Assembly: GCA_964423545.1 (NCBI GenBank)
Contig: CAYRFV010000077.1
Coordinates: 1-20,864, forward strand
DNA from: JALOOE01 sp964423545
GTDB lineage: Bacteria; Chloroflexota; Anaerolineae; CG2-30-64-16
Length of the DNA stretch: 20,864 bases
Reading direction: 5' to 3'
Below the pieces are notes generated by a model. It did not search any database. It saw nothing but the letters and a program-made list of their open reading frames with translations, and was not told the origin of the DNA. The position numbers and the translations under genes are program-made. Below are positions 1 to 6,935 of the stretch, in pieces. The stretch's first letter is position 1; each line of letters opens with the position of its first letter.

Positions 1-121
1 TCCGCCGGCGCGCCAGGGCGGGGCGTCTGGGTATTCCTACGCCGGGTCGATGGAATGGTTGCACGCAGCAGGTATGCAGGGGCATCGCGGATGCCGCTGC
101 ATCGCCGCGGGCAATCCATTC
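1..121. other. Non-coding flank downstream of the oxidoreductase
   Basis: No convincing gene is seen here. The stretch follows the stop codon of the minus-strand oxidoreductase. It holds one short inverted repeat, GGCATC (81-86) / GATGCC (90-95) with a 3-base loop, without a T-run, so it is at best a weak terminator candidate for that gene. Confidence 0.4.
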
Positions 122-1276
122 TCAAGCAAGCCAGGCTGGCGGCGGCGGCGCGTGCACGGGCGCGCCGCCGTTGCGCAGCGAGTGCGCCGCGCAGACGCCG
201 GCGGCGACGCTCATGCGACCCGCCAGCGGCGGCGCCAGCGGCGCTTTGCCATCCAGACACATCTCGACGAAATCGCGGCAGATGACCGGGTCGGCGCCGC
301 CGTGCCCGCCGGCCGCCGGCTTGACCTCATAGGTGCGGTCAGCCAGGTCCCGCCAGCTTCGGGCGGCGCGCGTCTTCAACCACACCTTCATCTCCGGCTC
401 GGAGTTCTCGATGCGGCCCTCGGCGCCGATCAAGGTGTAGTTGCGATGGTAGTCGGGCGTGAAGTGGCACTGGAGATAGGAGGCCTTGATGCCCCCCTCC
501 AGCTCCATGATCATCACCTGGTTGTCCTCGACATCCACTTCTTGCCGGAAGCAGCACTGCACCCGGCTGCTGCGCGAGACCTCGGTGCAGGTCTCGCGTT
601 CTGCACAGGTCGGGCAGGTCAGGTCGTTGGGCTTGTCGCCACTGAAGAAGTCGAGGCTGCCGAACGCCGCGGTGCGTCGGGTGTAGCGCCCGGTCAGCCA
701 GTGGATCATGTCGATGTCGTGCGAGCCCTTCTGGAGCAGCAGCGACATGGCGTTCCGCCGGGTCGCATGCCAGTCGTGGTAGTAGAAGTCGCTCCCGAAG
801 CCGACGAAATGGCGGACCCACACGGCCCGAATCTCGCCGATGGCGCCCGACTCGATGATCTCCTTCATCACGCGAAAGAGGTTCATGTAGCGCATGTTGA
901 AGCCGATCATGAGCCGCGCGCCCGATCTCCGCCAGGCGTCGAGCACGCGATCGCAGCCTTCAATGGAGATCGTCATCGGCTTTTCGCAGAAGACATGCTT
1001 GCCCGCTTCGAGCGCGGCAACCGCGTGCTCCTCGTGGCAATAGTCGGGCGAGGTGACGGCGATCGCGTCGATGTCGGGCCGGGCAAGCAGCTCCCGATAG
1101 TCCCGCGTGGTGAATGGAGCGGCGCCGTTCTCGCGGTGAAACGCTTCCAGCGTCTCAGGGACGATGTCAGCCCCGCCGGCGACGACCGAGCGGCCTCTGG
1201 GGTTATGCCAGTGACGCCAGAGGCCGCCGCGGCCGCCGACGCCGATCATGCCGATGCGTAGTTGGGTGAATGACAT
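122..1276 (-). CDS. Gfo/Idh/MocA family NAD(P)-dependent oxidoreductase
   Basis: A soluble 384-residue dehydrogenase-like protein. The N-terminal Rossmann fold shows a glycine-rich nucleotide loop (IGVGGRGG, about residues 11-18) and the family hallmark EKP at 98-100, whose lysine is catalytic in relatives. A KGSHDIDMIHWL segment (183-194) carries the histidine usually found in the substrate site. Length fits the family. Unusual for the superfamily as a whole is a Cys cluster, C221-x2-C224-x5-C230 with C241/C242, in the C-terminal domain; a similar CxxC-type insert occurs in some Gfo/Idh subfamilies and may bind a metal. The C-terminus ends in a proline-rich tail. The start at 1276 has GAGGAG about 11 bases upstream, and a clear promoter lies at 1402-1430. 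It is probably a single-gene transcript, divergent from the DUF2089 locus. The substrate (a sugar, inositol or pseudo-glycoside) cannot be told from sequence. Confidence 0.9.
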   Translation of the reverse strand: MSFTQLRIGMIGVGGRGGLWRHWHNPRGRSVVAGGADIVPETLEAFHRENGAAPFTTRDYRELLARPDIDAIAVTSPDYCHEEHAVAALEAGKHVFCEKPMTISIEGCDRVLDAWRRSGARLMIGFNMRYMNLFRVMKEIIESGAIGEIRAVWVRHFVGFGSDFYYHDWHATRRNAMSLLLQKGSHDIDMIHWLTGRYTRRTAAFGSLDFFSGDKPNDLTCPTCAERETCTEVSRSSRVQCCFRQEVDVEDNQVMIMELEGGIKASYLQCHFTPDYHRNYTLIGAEGRIENSEPEMKVWLKTRAARSWRDLADRTYEVKPAAGGHGGADPVICRDFVEMCLDGKAPLAPPLAGRMSVAAGVCAAHSLRNGGAPVHAPPPPAWLA

Positions 1277-1401
1277 GGCGCAGTGCTCTCCTCATGGTCG
1301 GTCTGTGGATCATGGAGTCAGGAGCAGCCGGCCGGTGCGGGGATCGCTGACACCGAGCGACTCGCGAGCCGCCGGCCGTCCGGGATGGGCAAGCGCAACG
1401 C

Positions 1402-1430
1402 AGTATACGGCAATTCGGCCCGAGCGTCAA
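1402..1430 (-). promoter_or_regulatory. Promoter of the Gfo/Idh/MocA gene
   Basis: Read on the minus strand, TTGACG (1425-1430) and TATACT (1402-1407) are separated by exactly 17 bases. Each matches the sigma-70/sigma-A consensus at five of six positions. The predicted transcription start near 1395 gives a leader of about 120 bases before the start codon at 1276. Confidence 0.65.
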
Positions 1431-1512
1431 ACGCCCCGGCGCCATCGCGATGCCGCGAGTATGCCAGGGATGTTAATTTTATTATACTGAATCTCAATCT
1501 CCTTCATACCTC

Positions 1513-1541
1513 TTGACAAAAACTCAATTAGGTGGTACAGT
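1513..1541 (+). promoter_or_regulatory. Promoter of the DUF2089 locus
   Basis: A perfect -35 TTGACA (1513-1518) is followed after exactly 17 bases by TACAGT (1536-1541). The predicted start of transcription near 1548 gives a leader of about 65 bases before the DUF2089 start at 1613. It lies in the AT-richest patch of the intergenic region. Confidence 0.75.
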
Positions 1542-1612
1542 AGCATGGAAACTGATCGGCTTGCGATGGCGCCCGAGCGCGATCCGGCCGACGCATCCGC
1601 GGGGAGCAAGCC

Positions 1613-1999
1613 ATGTACCTGACACCGACCCTTTGTCCAGTCTGCGGCGATAAGCTGGCGGTCACTCGCCTTAACTGTCCGTCGTGCGACACGACGATCG
1701 ACGGCCGCTACCAGTTCAGCCGACTGGAGCAGCTCAGTCCCGAGCAGCGCGCCTTTGTCGAGATCTTCGTCCGCTGTGACGGCAAGCTCAACTGGGTGTC
1801 GCAGGAGCTCAAGCTGTCGTATCCCAGCGTGCGATCCCGCCTCGATGAGGTGATCCGCGCCATGGGGTACGAGGTGCACGAAGCGCCGCCCGCCGAGGAG
1901 AAGCAGCGCACCGCCGAGGCCCGCCAGACCATTCTCGACGAGCTCGCCGCCGGCCGGATCACGACTGCCGAGGCGGTGAAGCGGCTGCAGGAAGCATGA
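1613..1999 (+). CDS. DUF2089 family zinc-ribbon/HTH protein
   Basis: A 128-residue cytosolic protein in three parts. Residues 8-26 form a zinc ribbon with two Cys pairs (CPVCG and CPSCD). Residues about 41-88 are a helix-turn-helix-like segment (LSPEQRAFVEIFVRCDGKL onward) that fits DUF2089, which resembles sigma-factor region 4 helices. Residues about 100-128 form the short helical module (ILDELAAGRITTAEAVKRL) that recurs in two downstream genes. DUF2089 proteins have no established biochemical role; DNA binding is inferred. The start is supported by GGGGAG 6 bases upstream and a strong promoter at 1513-1541. It is the first gene of a plus-strand cluster and is a plausible autoregulator of it. 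Family assignment is good, function unknown. Confidence 0.85.
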   Translation: MYLTPTLCPVCGDKLAVTRLNCPSCDTTIDGRYQFSRLEQLSPEQRAFVEIFVRCDGKLNWVSQELKLSYPSVRSRLDEVIRAMGYEVHEAPPAEEKQRTAEARQTILDELAAGRITTAEAVKRLQEA

Positions 2000-2095
2000 G
2001 ACGGACGAAGGATCGAGTTCCCGGCCCGGTTCGCGGCGCAGGATGGCCGCCGGACGGCATCCGGCTCGTTTGGTCTATCACCAGGGGAGAATCCG

Positions 2096-3358
2096 ATGAG
2101 CGAGCGCACTTCCTACCCCGCCCAGGGGATCAAACACCTGATCATCGATGAGATGACGCGTGACGCGCAGGTGTGGGGCGCAGTCGATGAGACCGAGCTG
2201 CAGATCACCTATCAGCCGGCGCAGGGCGAGCAGCCTGCCTTCGTCCCGGACGGGGAAGCGATTCGCCTGAGCAGAGCCGCCGTGCAGCGCATTTTCCTCC
2301 CGACCACCATGACGGTGACGGTGAAGCGGGCGTCGGGCGATCTGCACATCAGGGGGCTGGTCGGCGAGGTCAACGTCGAGGCGGTGCACGGCGACCTGCG
2401 CTTGGGTGGCTTGCGGGGTGCAGCGCGCCTGGCGCGCGTCGATGGCGACCTGCGCGCCGATGACGTCGCCGACCTGAGGCTATTGGGCGCGTGCGCGGGC
2501 GATCTGCGCTTTGAGGGCGGAGGAAGCCTGGAGGCGGAGTCGGTTGCTGGGGATGTGCGCATTTCGAGCGCAGCCGAGGTGCGGCTGGGACGCGTCCACG
2601 GCGACTTGTGGATCGAGCGGATTCAGGGCGCGTTCCAGGCGGAGCGGGTCAGCGGGGATGCCCGGCTGAACGAGATCGGTGGGCCGGCCAGCTTACGACT
2701 CCTGCATGGCGACCTGCGCGTGATTGCGGCCACCGGCGGGCTGTCGGCGCCTCAGGTGCAGGGCGATGCGATCGTCCAGGGGCCCTTCGGCCCACAGGCC
2801 AGCTATGCGCTGACCACTCATGGGGATGTGAGCTTGTCTCTGCCCGCCGACGCTGATCTCCGTCTCACGGTGCGGGCGAATGGCCGCATCCGCTCGGATG
2901 TCCATCTCACTCCGACCGCCGACGGCACGCTCACTTTCACGGCCACCATCGGTGCGGGGACAGGCCGGATGGCCGTGATCAGCGGTGGGGATATGCGCAT
3001 CACGCAGAACGGGGCAGCCGGCCCGCGGGCTGCTGCGGAGGCGCACGACGTCGCAACGCCGGAGGATCTGCGCAACCTCGGGGACCGCATCCGCCAGCAG
3101 GTGACGGCGTCGCTGGCAGCCGCCGGCATCTTGGTCGAAGGGGGACCGGGTGGCAGGGCGGCCCGGCACGCACGTCCTGCCGCACCTGCGCGTCCTGCGC
3201 CGCCCGCGCGTCCCGTCGCAGCGCAGCCGCCTGCCTCGATGCAGCCGCCTGCGCCGCGAGCGACCGGTGAAGAGCAGCTGCGCATTCTGAAGATGGTGGA
3301 GACGGGCGTCATCACAGCGGAGCAAGCCGAGCTGCTCCTGAAAGCCCTGGATGGATAG
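2096..3358 (+). CDS. DUF4097 beta-solenoid protein with C-terminal SHOCT-like module
   Basis: A 420-residue protein of unknown function. Residues about 81-245 contain ten copies of a 17-20 residue repeat (mostly 18), each starting with Gly-Asp (GDLHI, GDLRL, GDLRA, GDLRF, GDVRI, GDLWI, GDARL, GDLRV, GDAIV, GDVSL), which predicts a regular beta-helix of the DUF4097 ('putative adhesin') type. A Pro/Ala/Arg-rich linker (about 345-388) leads to a C-terminal helical module, RILKMVETGVITAEQAELL, of the SHOCT-like/YvlB type. There is no signal peptide or membrane segment, so despite the family's 'adhesin' label it is predicted cytosolic. A GGGGAGAA ribosome site precedes the ATG at 2096. It lies 96 bases after the DUF2089 gene, probably in the same transcript. 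YvlB/LiaX-type relatives in Firmicutes are linked to envelope stress; transfer of that role here is inference. Confidence 0.85.
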   Translation: MSERTSYPAQGIKHLIIDEMTRDAQVWGAVDETELQITYQPAQGEQPAFVPDGEAIRLSRAAVQRIFLPTTMTVTVKRASGDLHIRGLVGEVNVEAVHGDLRLGGLRGAARLARVDGDLRADDVADLRLLGACAGDLRFEGGGSLEAESVAGDVRISSAAEVRLGRVHGDLWIERIQGAFQAERVSGDARLNEIGGPASLRLLHGDLRVIAATGGLSAPQVQGDAIVQGPFGPQASYALTTHGDVSLSLPADADLRLTVRANGRIRSDVHLTPTADGTLTFTATIGAGTGRMAVISGGDMRITQNGAAGPRAAAEAHDVATPEDLRNLGDRIRQQVTASLAAAGILVEGGPGGRAARHARPAAPARPAPPARPVAAQPPASMQPPAPRATGEEQLRILKMVETGVITAEQAELLLKALDG

Positions 3359-3394
3359 AGGGATGGGCGCGTTTGACCGCGGCCCGGTATCGCG

Positions 3395-3403
3395 TGGTAT
3401 GAT
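3395..3403 (+). promoter_or_regulatory. Extended -10 promoter candidate for the GNAT gene
   Basis: TGG followed by TATGAT (3398-3403) forms an extended -10 element. TTGACC at 3373-3378 is a possible -35 with a long 19-base spacer. It lies just after the DUF4097 stop codon and about 44 bases before the chosen GNAT start at 3447, supporting that start and suggesting partly independent expression. Confidence 0.45.
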
Positions 3404-3446
3404 AGGTGCGGTGGTGCATTCGTCTGCGCGATTTTTTTGCCGAGCC

Positions 3447-4469
3447 ATGGCTGTATTCTCATTAGGACGCCGCGACGCTCAGGAACCAGGGGTCTATCCC
3501 TTCGATCCCCGGAAGCACATGCGCCAGGTGGCCGATCTTGTCGGCGCCGTCTTTGCCGACGAGCTCGATCCCAATGGCCGCAGCATGCTCCAGGAGATGC
3601 AGTCCGTGGGACGGTTCAGCACGCTCCTGAGCGGGCTGATGAGCGCAAGCTTTCTCGGTGATTTCGTCAGCGGTTTCGTCTGGATCGAGGGCGAGCGGGT
3701 GCTTGGCAACGTCACGTTGCAGCGCGTCGACGCCGTCGGCGTGCGGTGGCGCATCAGCAACGTTGCGGTGGTTCCTGAACATCGGGGTCGCGGCATCGCC
3801 AGGGCGCTGATGCTGTCGAGCCTGGCTGCAATCGCCCAGCACGGAGGCGCTTGGGCTGTACTGCAGGTGCGGGTGGACAATCCGCCCGCGCGGCGGCTGT
3901 ATGAATCGTTGGGATTCACCGCCGTGTGCCAGGAAGGCATCTGGCGGCTGCCGAAGCTGCCCGATCGGCTGGCCGAGCCGGCAGCCGACATCCCTCTCGT
4001 GCCGCTCTCACCGCGAGCCTGGCGCAGTCGCTTCGAGTTGGCCCGCGCCGGTCAGACGCCGCTGGCGCAGTGGCTGGCGCCGATCGAGTCGGACCAGTAC
4101 CGGGTCGGCCTCCTACGGAGTTGGGGCGAAGCGATCGGGAACTGGACGGGGCTTGATCAGGTGCAGCGGTGGGGCGTCCAGGAGAACGGCTTGCTCTCGG
4201 GCCTGGTTGAGACCTCTGCAAACACTCTGGGCGGCAGCCCGCACCGCTTGCGCCTGCTGGTGTTGCCCGAGGCGCGGGGCCGCCTGGAAAAGGCGCTGGT
4301 CTGTCAGGGTCTTCGCACCCTGGCCCGGATGCCCCCGGCGCCGGTCGTCGCGGAGCACAGCGGCGACCATGTGGAGGGGGTGGCGGCGCTCGAGTCAGCC
4401 GGCTTCCGGCCCCAGCGCGTGCTTCTGACCATGCGCCGCCCGGTGATGCCGGCCGATGCGCTGCTCTAG
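3447..4469 (+). CDS. GNAT family N-acetyltransferase
   Basis: A 340-residue protein with an N-terminal GNAT domain. The acetyl-CoA binding motif A is visible as VAVVPEHRGRGIARALM (about 106-122, the R-x-x-G-x-G/A type loop), followed by the typical beta5/alpha4 segment DNPPARRLYESLGF (144-157). The domain thus spans roughly residues 18-170. The remaining 170 residues show no obvious motif; their length would suit a second, degenerate GNAT fold, as in tandem GNAT proteins. The reading frame is open from 3351, but the ATG at 3447 is preferred because a promoter element sits at 3395-3403 and the upstream residues look non-native; no clear ribosome site precedes it. The acceptor substrate is unknown. 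It is flanked on both sides by genes carrying the SHOCT-like module, and may be only a co-located gene. Confidence 0.8.
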   Translation: MAVFSLGRRDAQEPGVYPFDPRKHMRQVADLVGAVFADELDPNGRSMLQEMQSVGRFSTLLSGLMSASFLGDFVSGFVWIEGERVLGNVTLQRVDAVGVRWRISNVAVVPEHRGRGIARALMLSSLAAIAQHGGAWAVLQVRVDNPPARRLYESLGFTAVCQEGIWRLPKLPDRLAEPAADIPLVPLSPRAWRSRFELARAGQTPLAQWLAPIESDQYRVGLLRSWGEAIGNWTGLDQVQRWGVQENGLLSGLVETSANTLGGSPHRLRLLVLPEARGRLEKALVCQGLRTLARMPPAPVVAEHSGDHVEGVAALESAGFRPQRVLLTMRRPVMPADALL

Positions 4470-4610
4470 TGCATGCGCCTCGGCCCGGCCTCCGACCCCG
4501 TGAGGCAGGTGGGTTCGGCGCTGTGTCGTGCACCTGAACGGCCGGTTGGCCGCCGGCCTCTCTCGTCGAACTGGCCGCGCCGACAGCGATGCGCGGGAAA
4601 GAAGTGGATC

Positions 4611-4985
4611 ATGGCGACTGCTGACGAACGCATGCGCATCTTGAGGATGATTGAAGAGAAGCAGATCACGGCCGAGGAGGGCGCCAGGCTGCTGGAGGCG
4701 CTGCGCGCTTCCAGCAGCGACGCTCCCCAGCGTGAAGAAGCAGCCAAGGCGCGCTGGCTGCGCGTCCGGGTGACCGATCGCGCCAGCGGCAAGCTGAAGG
4801 TGAATGTGAACATCCCGGTGGGCCTGGTCGATGTGGGGCTGAAGATGGGCGCGCGTTTTGCACCCGAGATGAACGGGATGGATCTGAGCGCGATCCAGGC
4901 GGCGATCAGAGGCGGCATGCAGGGTCGCATCATCGAGGTGGAAGACGAAGCTGACAACGAACGCGTCGAGGTGTTCGTGGAGTGA
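4611..4985 (+). CDS. Small SHOCT-like domain protein
   Basis: A 124-residue protein. Residues 1-36 form the helical SHOCT-like/YvlB-N-type module (RILRMIEEKQITAEEGARLL), nearly the same as the C-terminal end of the DUF4097 protein upstream. After an acidic/polar linker, residues about 46-124 form a beta-rich domain starting WLRVRVTD, with an SGKLKVNVNIPVGLVDVGL strand pair, a helical insert (DLSAIQAAIRGG) and a final VEVFVE strand. No signal peptide or membrane segment. The open frame extends to 4473, but the upstream residues look like translated non-coding DNA, and the ATG at 4611 is preceded by a GGAAAGAAG-like ribosome site. Function unknown; such proteins are common next to DUF2089/DUF4097 genes, which suggests they work together. 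It is the last gene of the plus-strand cluster. Confidence 0.8.
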   Translation: MATADERMRILRMIEEKQITAEEGARLLEALRASSSDAPQREEAAKARWLRVRVTDRASGKLKVNVNIPVGLVDVGLKMGARFAPEMNGMDLSAIQAAIRGGMQGRIIEVEDEADNERVEVFVE

Positions 4986-5063
4986 TGGCCAGCGCGCCAG
5001 GGTGAGGCGGGCAATTCCCCACAGCCTCGACCGCCAGCGCACCGGTCAAGTAATCCGCCACGG

Positions 5064-5109
5064 GCGACCCAGGTCGCGGCAACCCTTGCGAAGTCGCCCT
5101 GCGGCGACT
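5064..5109. terminator. Hairpin pair between convergent genes
   Basis: Two perfect inverted repeats lie between the convergent SHOCT-like gene and the ROK gene: GCGACC/GGTCGC (5064-5069 and 5072-5077) and AGTCGCC-CTGC-GGCGACT (5092-5109, 7-bp stem, 4-base loop). No T-run follows on either strand, so terminator function is plausible from position only. Confidence 0.35.
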
Positions 5110-5234
5110 GGATTCAGCCAACGAAGGTCGGCTTTGCGCTGGTCGCTGCGGTTTCTAACCGCCCGACAGTGTGGCTTGGCATGACTTGACCGACGTTCTG
5201 GCGGCCGTCCGGCACGGATTGCCTGACGGGCGTC

Positions 5235-6239
5235 CTATGCCGCGGCCGAAGAATTCAGCTGTTGCCGCGCATGGACCGCGGCGCCCAACAGCGCCGCGTG
5301 GTCGCCCAGCTTCGCCGAGACGATCTGCACCTCGCCGGCGCCGCGCTTGTTGATGGAGTACTGGTAGGCTACTGGCCGGATCGGCTGCACGTAAGCTTCC
5401 CCCAGCGCCTCCGCCACTCCGCCGCCGATGATCACCATCTGCGGGTCGATGATGTTCACCAGGTTCCCCACCAGCACACCCAGGTAGAACTGCGCCCGAC
5501 CGATCACATCGCGCACGAGCGGGTCTCCCTTTTCCAAGGCTTCAGCCAGCGCGCCGCTGGTCAGGCGCTGGCGCTGATCGCGTTGCATGATGTCGGGGAT
5601 CAGGCTCTGCCGGCCGGCCTTGATGCCCGCCCAAATATCGCGCTCGATGGCGGTGCGGCTGGCGAGCGCCTCGACGCAGCCGCGGCTGCCGCAGCCGCAG
5701 ACCGGTCCTTCCGCCAGGACCACGGTGTGCCCCACCTCGCCTGCCCCGCCGCGCCAGCCGGCCCACAGCTGCCCGTTCAGAATCAACCCGCCGCCGATCC
5801 CCGTGCCGACGAAGATACCGATCACGTTGTCCACGCCCTGCCCCGCGCCGAGGACATGCTCGCCGAGTGTGCCCAGGTTCACGTCGTTTTCCACGAATGC
5901 CGGCAGACTGAGGCTATCGCTCAGGAGCTTCGCCAGCGGCACATTCTCCCAGTTGGCAAGGTTAGGTGCGAATCGCACCACCCCGTTTTCCGCGTCGATG
6001 GTGCCCGGCGCACAGGAGCAAACGGCTGCGATGTCGCCCGGCTGCAGGTCGGCGGCCTTGACGGCGTCCCGCACCGTGCGGGCCATCCGATCGATCACGG
6101 CATTCACGCCTTCATCCGGTTTCGTCGCCCGCTTGGCCTGACTCAGTATCTTGCCCTTCGCGTCCACGACGCCCGCCAGGATCTTGGTGCCGCCAAGGTC
6201 GATGCCGACTACCAGCCGGTCTCTCGTCTCCTTTGCCAT
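5235..6239 (-). CDS. ROK family glucokinase
   Basis: A 334-residue sugar kinase, predicted to phosphorylate glucose or a related hexose (or N-acetylated sugar) with ATP in the cytosol. The phosphate-binding motif DLGGTK is at 14-19, the catalytic aspartate in the ENDVN motif at D119, the second ATP loop GTGIGGG at 145-151, and the ROK zinc site is EVGH (168-171) with CGCGSRGC (C181, C183, C188). No N-terminal HTH is present, so it is a kinase rather than a NagC/XylR-type repressor. Length is normal. The ATG at 6239 follows GGAGG by 8 bases, with a TATAAT at 6272-6277. It appears to be a single gene, separated from the upstream mevalonate operon by the terminator at 6301-6340. Glucose as substrate is likely but not proven; fructokinase or ManNAc kinase are alternatives. 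Confidence 0.92.
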   Translation of the reverse strand: MAKETRDRLVVGIDLGGTKILAGVVDAKGKILSQAKRATKPDEGVNAVIDRMARTVRDAVKAADLQPGDIAAVCSCAPGTIDAENGVVRFAPNLANWENVPLAKLLSDSLSLPAFVENDVNLGTLGEHVLGAGQGVDNVIGIFVGTGIGGGLILNGQLWAGWRGGAGEVGHTVVLAEGPVCGCGSRGCVEALASRTAIERDIWAGIKAGRQSLIPDIMQRDQRQRLTSGALAEALEKGDPLVRDVIGRAQFYLGVLVGNLVNIIDPQMVIIGGGVAEALGEAYVQPIRPVAYQYSINKRGAGEVQIVSAKLGDHAALLGAAVHARQQLNSSAAA

Positions 6240-6271
6240 CGGGGGTGCCTCCAGCGTATGGGATAGCTCGC

Positions 6272-6277
6272 ATTATA
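6272..6277 (-). promoter_or_regulatory. -10 element of the ROK kinase gene
   Basis: A perfect TATAAT on the minus strand lies about 33 bases upstream of the kinase start. No good -35 match is present at 16-18 bases (TTCCGG is the nearest), so the promoter may be weak or activator-dependent. The start site near 6265 would give a ~26-base leader containing the GGAGG ribosome site. Confidence 0.45.
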
Positions 6278-6300
6278 CTACAGCCGAGACGACTGCCGGA

Positions 6301-6340
6301 AAAGAAAAAGCTCCCGTGATCGCTTCGATCACGGGAGCTG
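6301..6340 (-). terminator. Intrinsic terminator of the mevalonate operon
   Basis: On the minus strand a perfect 14-bp stem (arms 6327-6340 and 6310-6323, 3-base loop CTT) is followed directly by a T-rich tract (6310 down to 6301, interrupted by one C). It sits 18 bases beyond the DUF35 stop codon, making it a textbook factor-independent terminator closing the HMG-CoA gene cluster. Confidence 0.9.
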
Positions 6341-6358
6341 CGTGCCTGCCCTGCAGTA

Positions 6359-6763
6359 TCACGCCATCTGCCGGAGCAGCGGACGGAACTTGTAGCCGTA
6401 CAGGATCTGCCCTTCGTCCCCTTCCTGGGTCAGCTTGCGCGTCACCATCTCCACCGGCATGCCGATCTTCACCTCATCAGCGTCGACATCGGTCAGTTGC
6501 GCGGTGACCATCGGTCCCTCTACCAGCTTCACCAACGCCATGGTGTAGGGCGCGTATTCCTCGAAGCCCATCGGTGCATTGAACATCGTCGTGAAGGAAT
6601 AGACCTCGCCCCGGCCGCTCAGATTGGTCCAATGCTGGCGCTCCTGGGCGCAGTGCGGGCATACGTCGCGCGGCGGAAAGATGGCCTGGTGGCAGTTGTC
6701 GCACACCTCGGCCCTCAAGCGATAGCGCTGCTGGCGCGTGCGCCAATTACGCGGAATAGACAT
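6359..6763 (-). CDS. DUF35 Zn-ribbon/OB-fold protein, thiolase-HMG-CoA synthase partner
   Basis: A 134-residue protein with an N-terminal rubredoxin-like zinc ribbon, C21-x2-C24 and C35-x2-C38, and a C-terminal OB-fold (about 50-134) beginning GRGEVYSFTTMF. In archaea the homologous DUF35 protein holds acetoacetyl-CoA thiolase and HMG-CoA synthase in one complex so that acetoacetyl-CoA passes through a shared CoA site. Here it is encoded downstream of exactly those two enzymes, so the same scaffold role is strongly inferred. The frame is open to 6823, but the ATG at 6763 has an excellent AAGGAGG about 9 bases upstream, which decides the start. It is the last gene of the cluster, followed by a strong terminator. 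The 172-base spacer before it contains a structured element (6822-6876). Confidence 0.88.
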   Translation of the reverse strand: MSIPRNWRTRQQRYRLRAEVCDNCHQAIFPPRDVCPHCAQERQHWTNLSGRGEVYSFTTMFNAPMGFEEYAPYTMALVKLVEGPMVTAQLTDVDADEVKIGMPVEMVTRKLTQEGDEGQILYGYKFRPLLRQMA

Positions 6764-6821
6764 GGATAGGATCCTCCTTAAAATGAGTGCTTGACGATGA
6801 TTGTATTCCGATGCACCTTCC

Positions 6822-6876
6822 AAAAGCTACCAGGAGCGCAGCGGGCGACCCCGGAATCGCGCCGTTGGTAGTTTTT
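6822..6876. promoter_or_regulatory. Structured spacer between thiolase and DUF35 genes
   Basis: An 11-bp outer stem pairs 6822-6832 with 6866-6876 (one G-T wobble; A-rich on one side, T-rich on the other). An inner stem pairs 6842-6848 with 6857-6864, with one bulged G and an 8-base loop. Because the outer arms end in A4/T5 runs, the element could act as a terminator or attenuator in either direction, or as an RNA-stability hairpin in the operon mRNA. Confidence 0.45.
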
Positions 6877-6935
6877 GATAGGTCGAATGAACGAACTCAT
6901 CGCCGCGGGAGCCGGACATCCGCTCGGGGCGCGGC

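Larger units (their letters stand above)
1277..1612. other. Divergent intergenic regulatory region
   Basis: This 336-base stretch lies between the minus-strand oxidoreductase and the plus-strand DUF2089 gene. It holds one well-formed promoter for each direction (1402-1430 minus, 1513-1541 plus) and an AT-rich patch around 1471-1530 that stands out from the GC-rich surroundings. The patch also contains a minus-strand TATAAT (1481-1486) without a convincing -35 partner. No RNA gene was recognised. Confidence 0.6.

Noticed and set aside
50..1261. Open 403-codon frame on the plus strand opposite the oxidoreductase
   Set aside because: It has the biased composition (Arg, Ala, Val, Asp-rich) of an antisense frame in GC-rich DNA and no motif, whereas the minus strand carries clear Gfo/Idh/MocA motifs and a promoter.
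1471..1500. AT-rich patch resembling a Fur-type box or second promoter
   Set aside because: The match to a Fur palindrome is poor, and the TATAAT (minus) and TATACT (plus) elements lack -35 partners at proper spacing.
1545..1622. Short leader-peptide frame (25 residues) overlapping the DUF2089 start
   Set aside because: Its first ATG lies upstream of the predicted transcription start, and the internal ATG at 1566 has no ribosome site; no attenuator hairpin was seen.
5262..6266. Open 334-codon plus-strand frame opposite the ROK kinase
   Set aside because: Same length as the kinase but no recognisable motif; all ROK motifs are on the minus strand.
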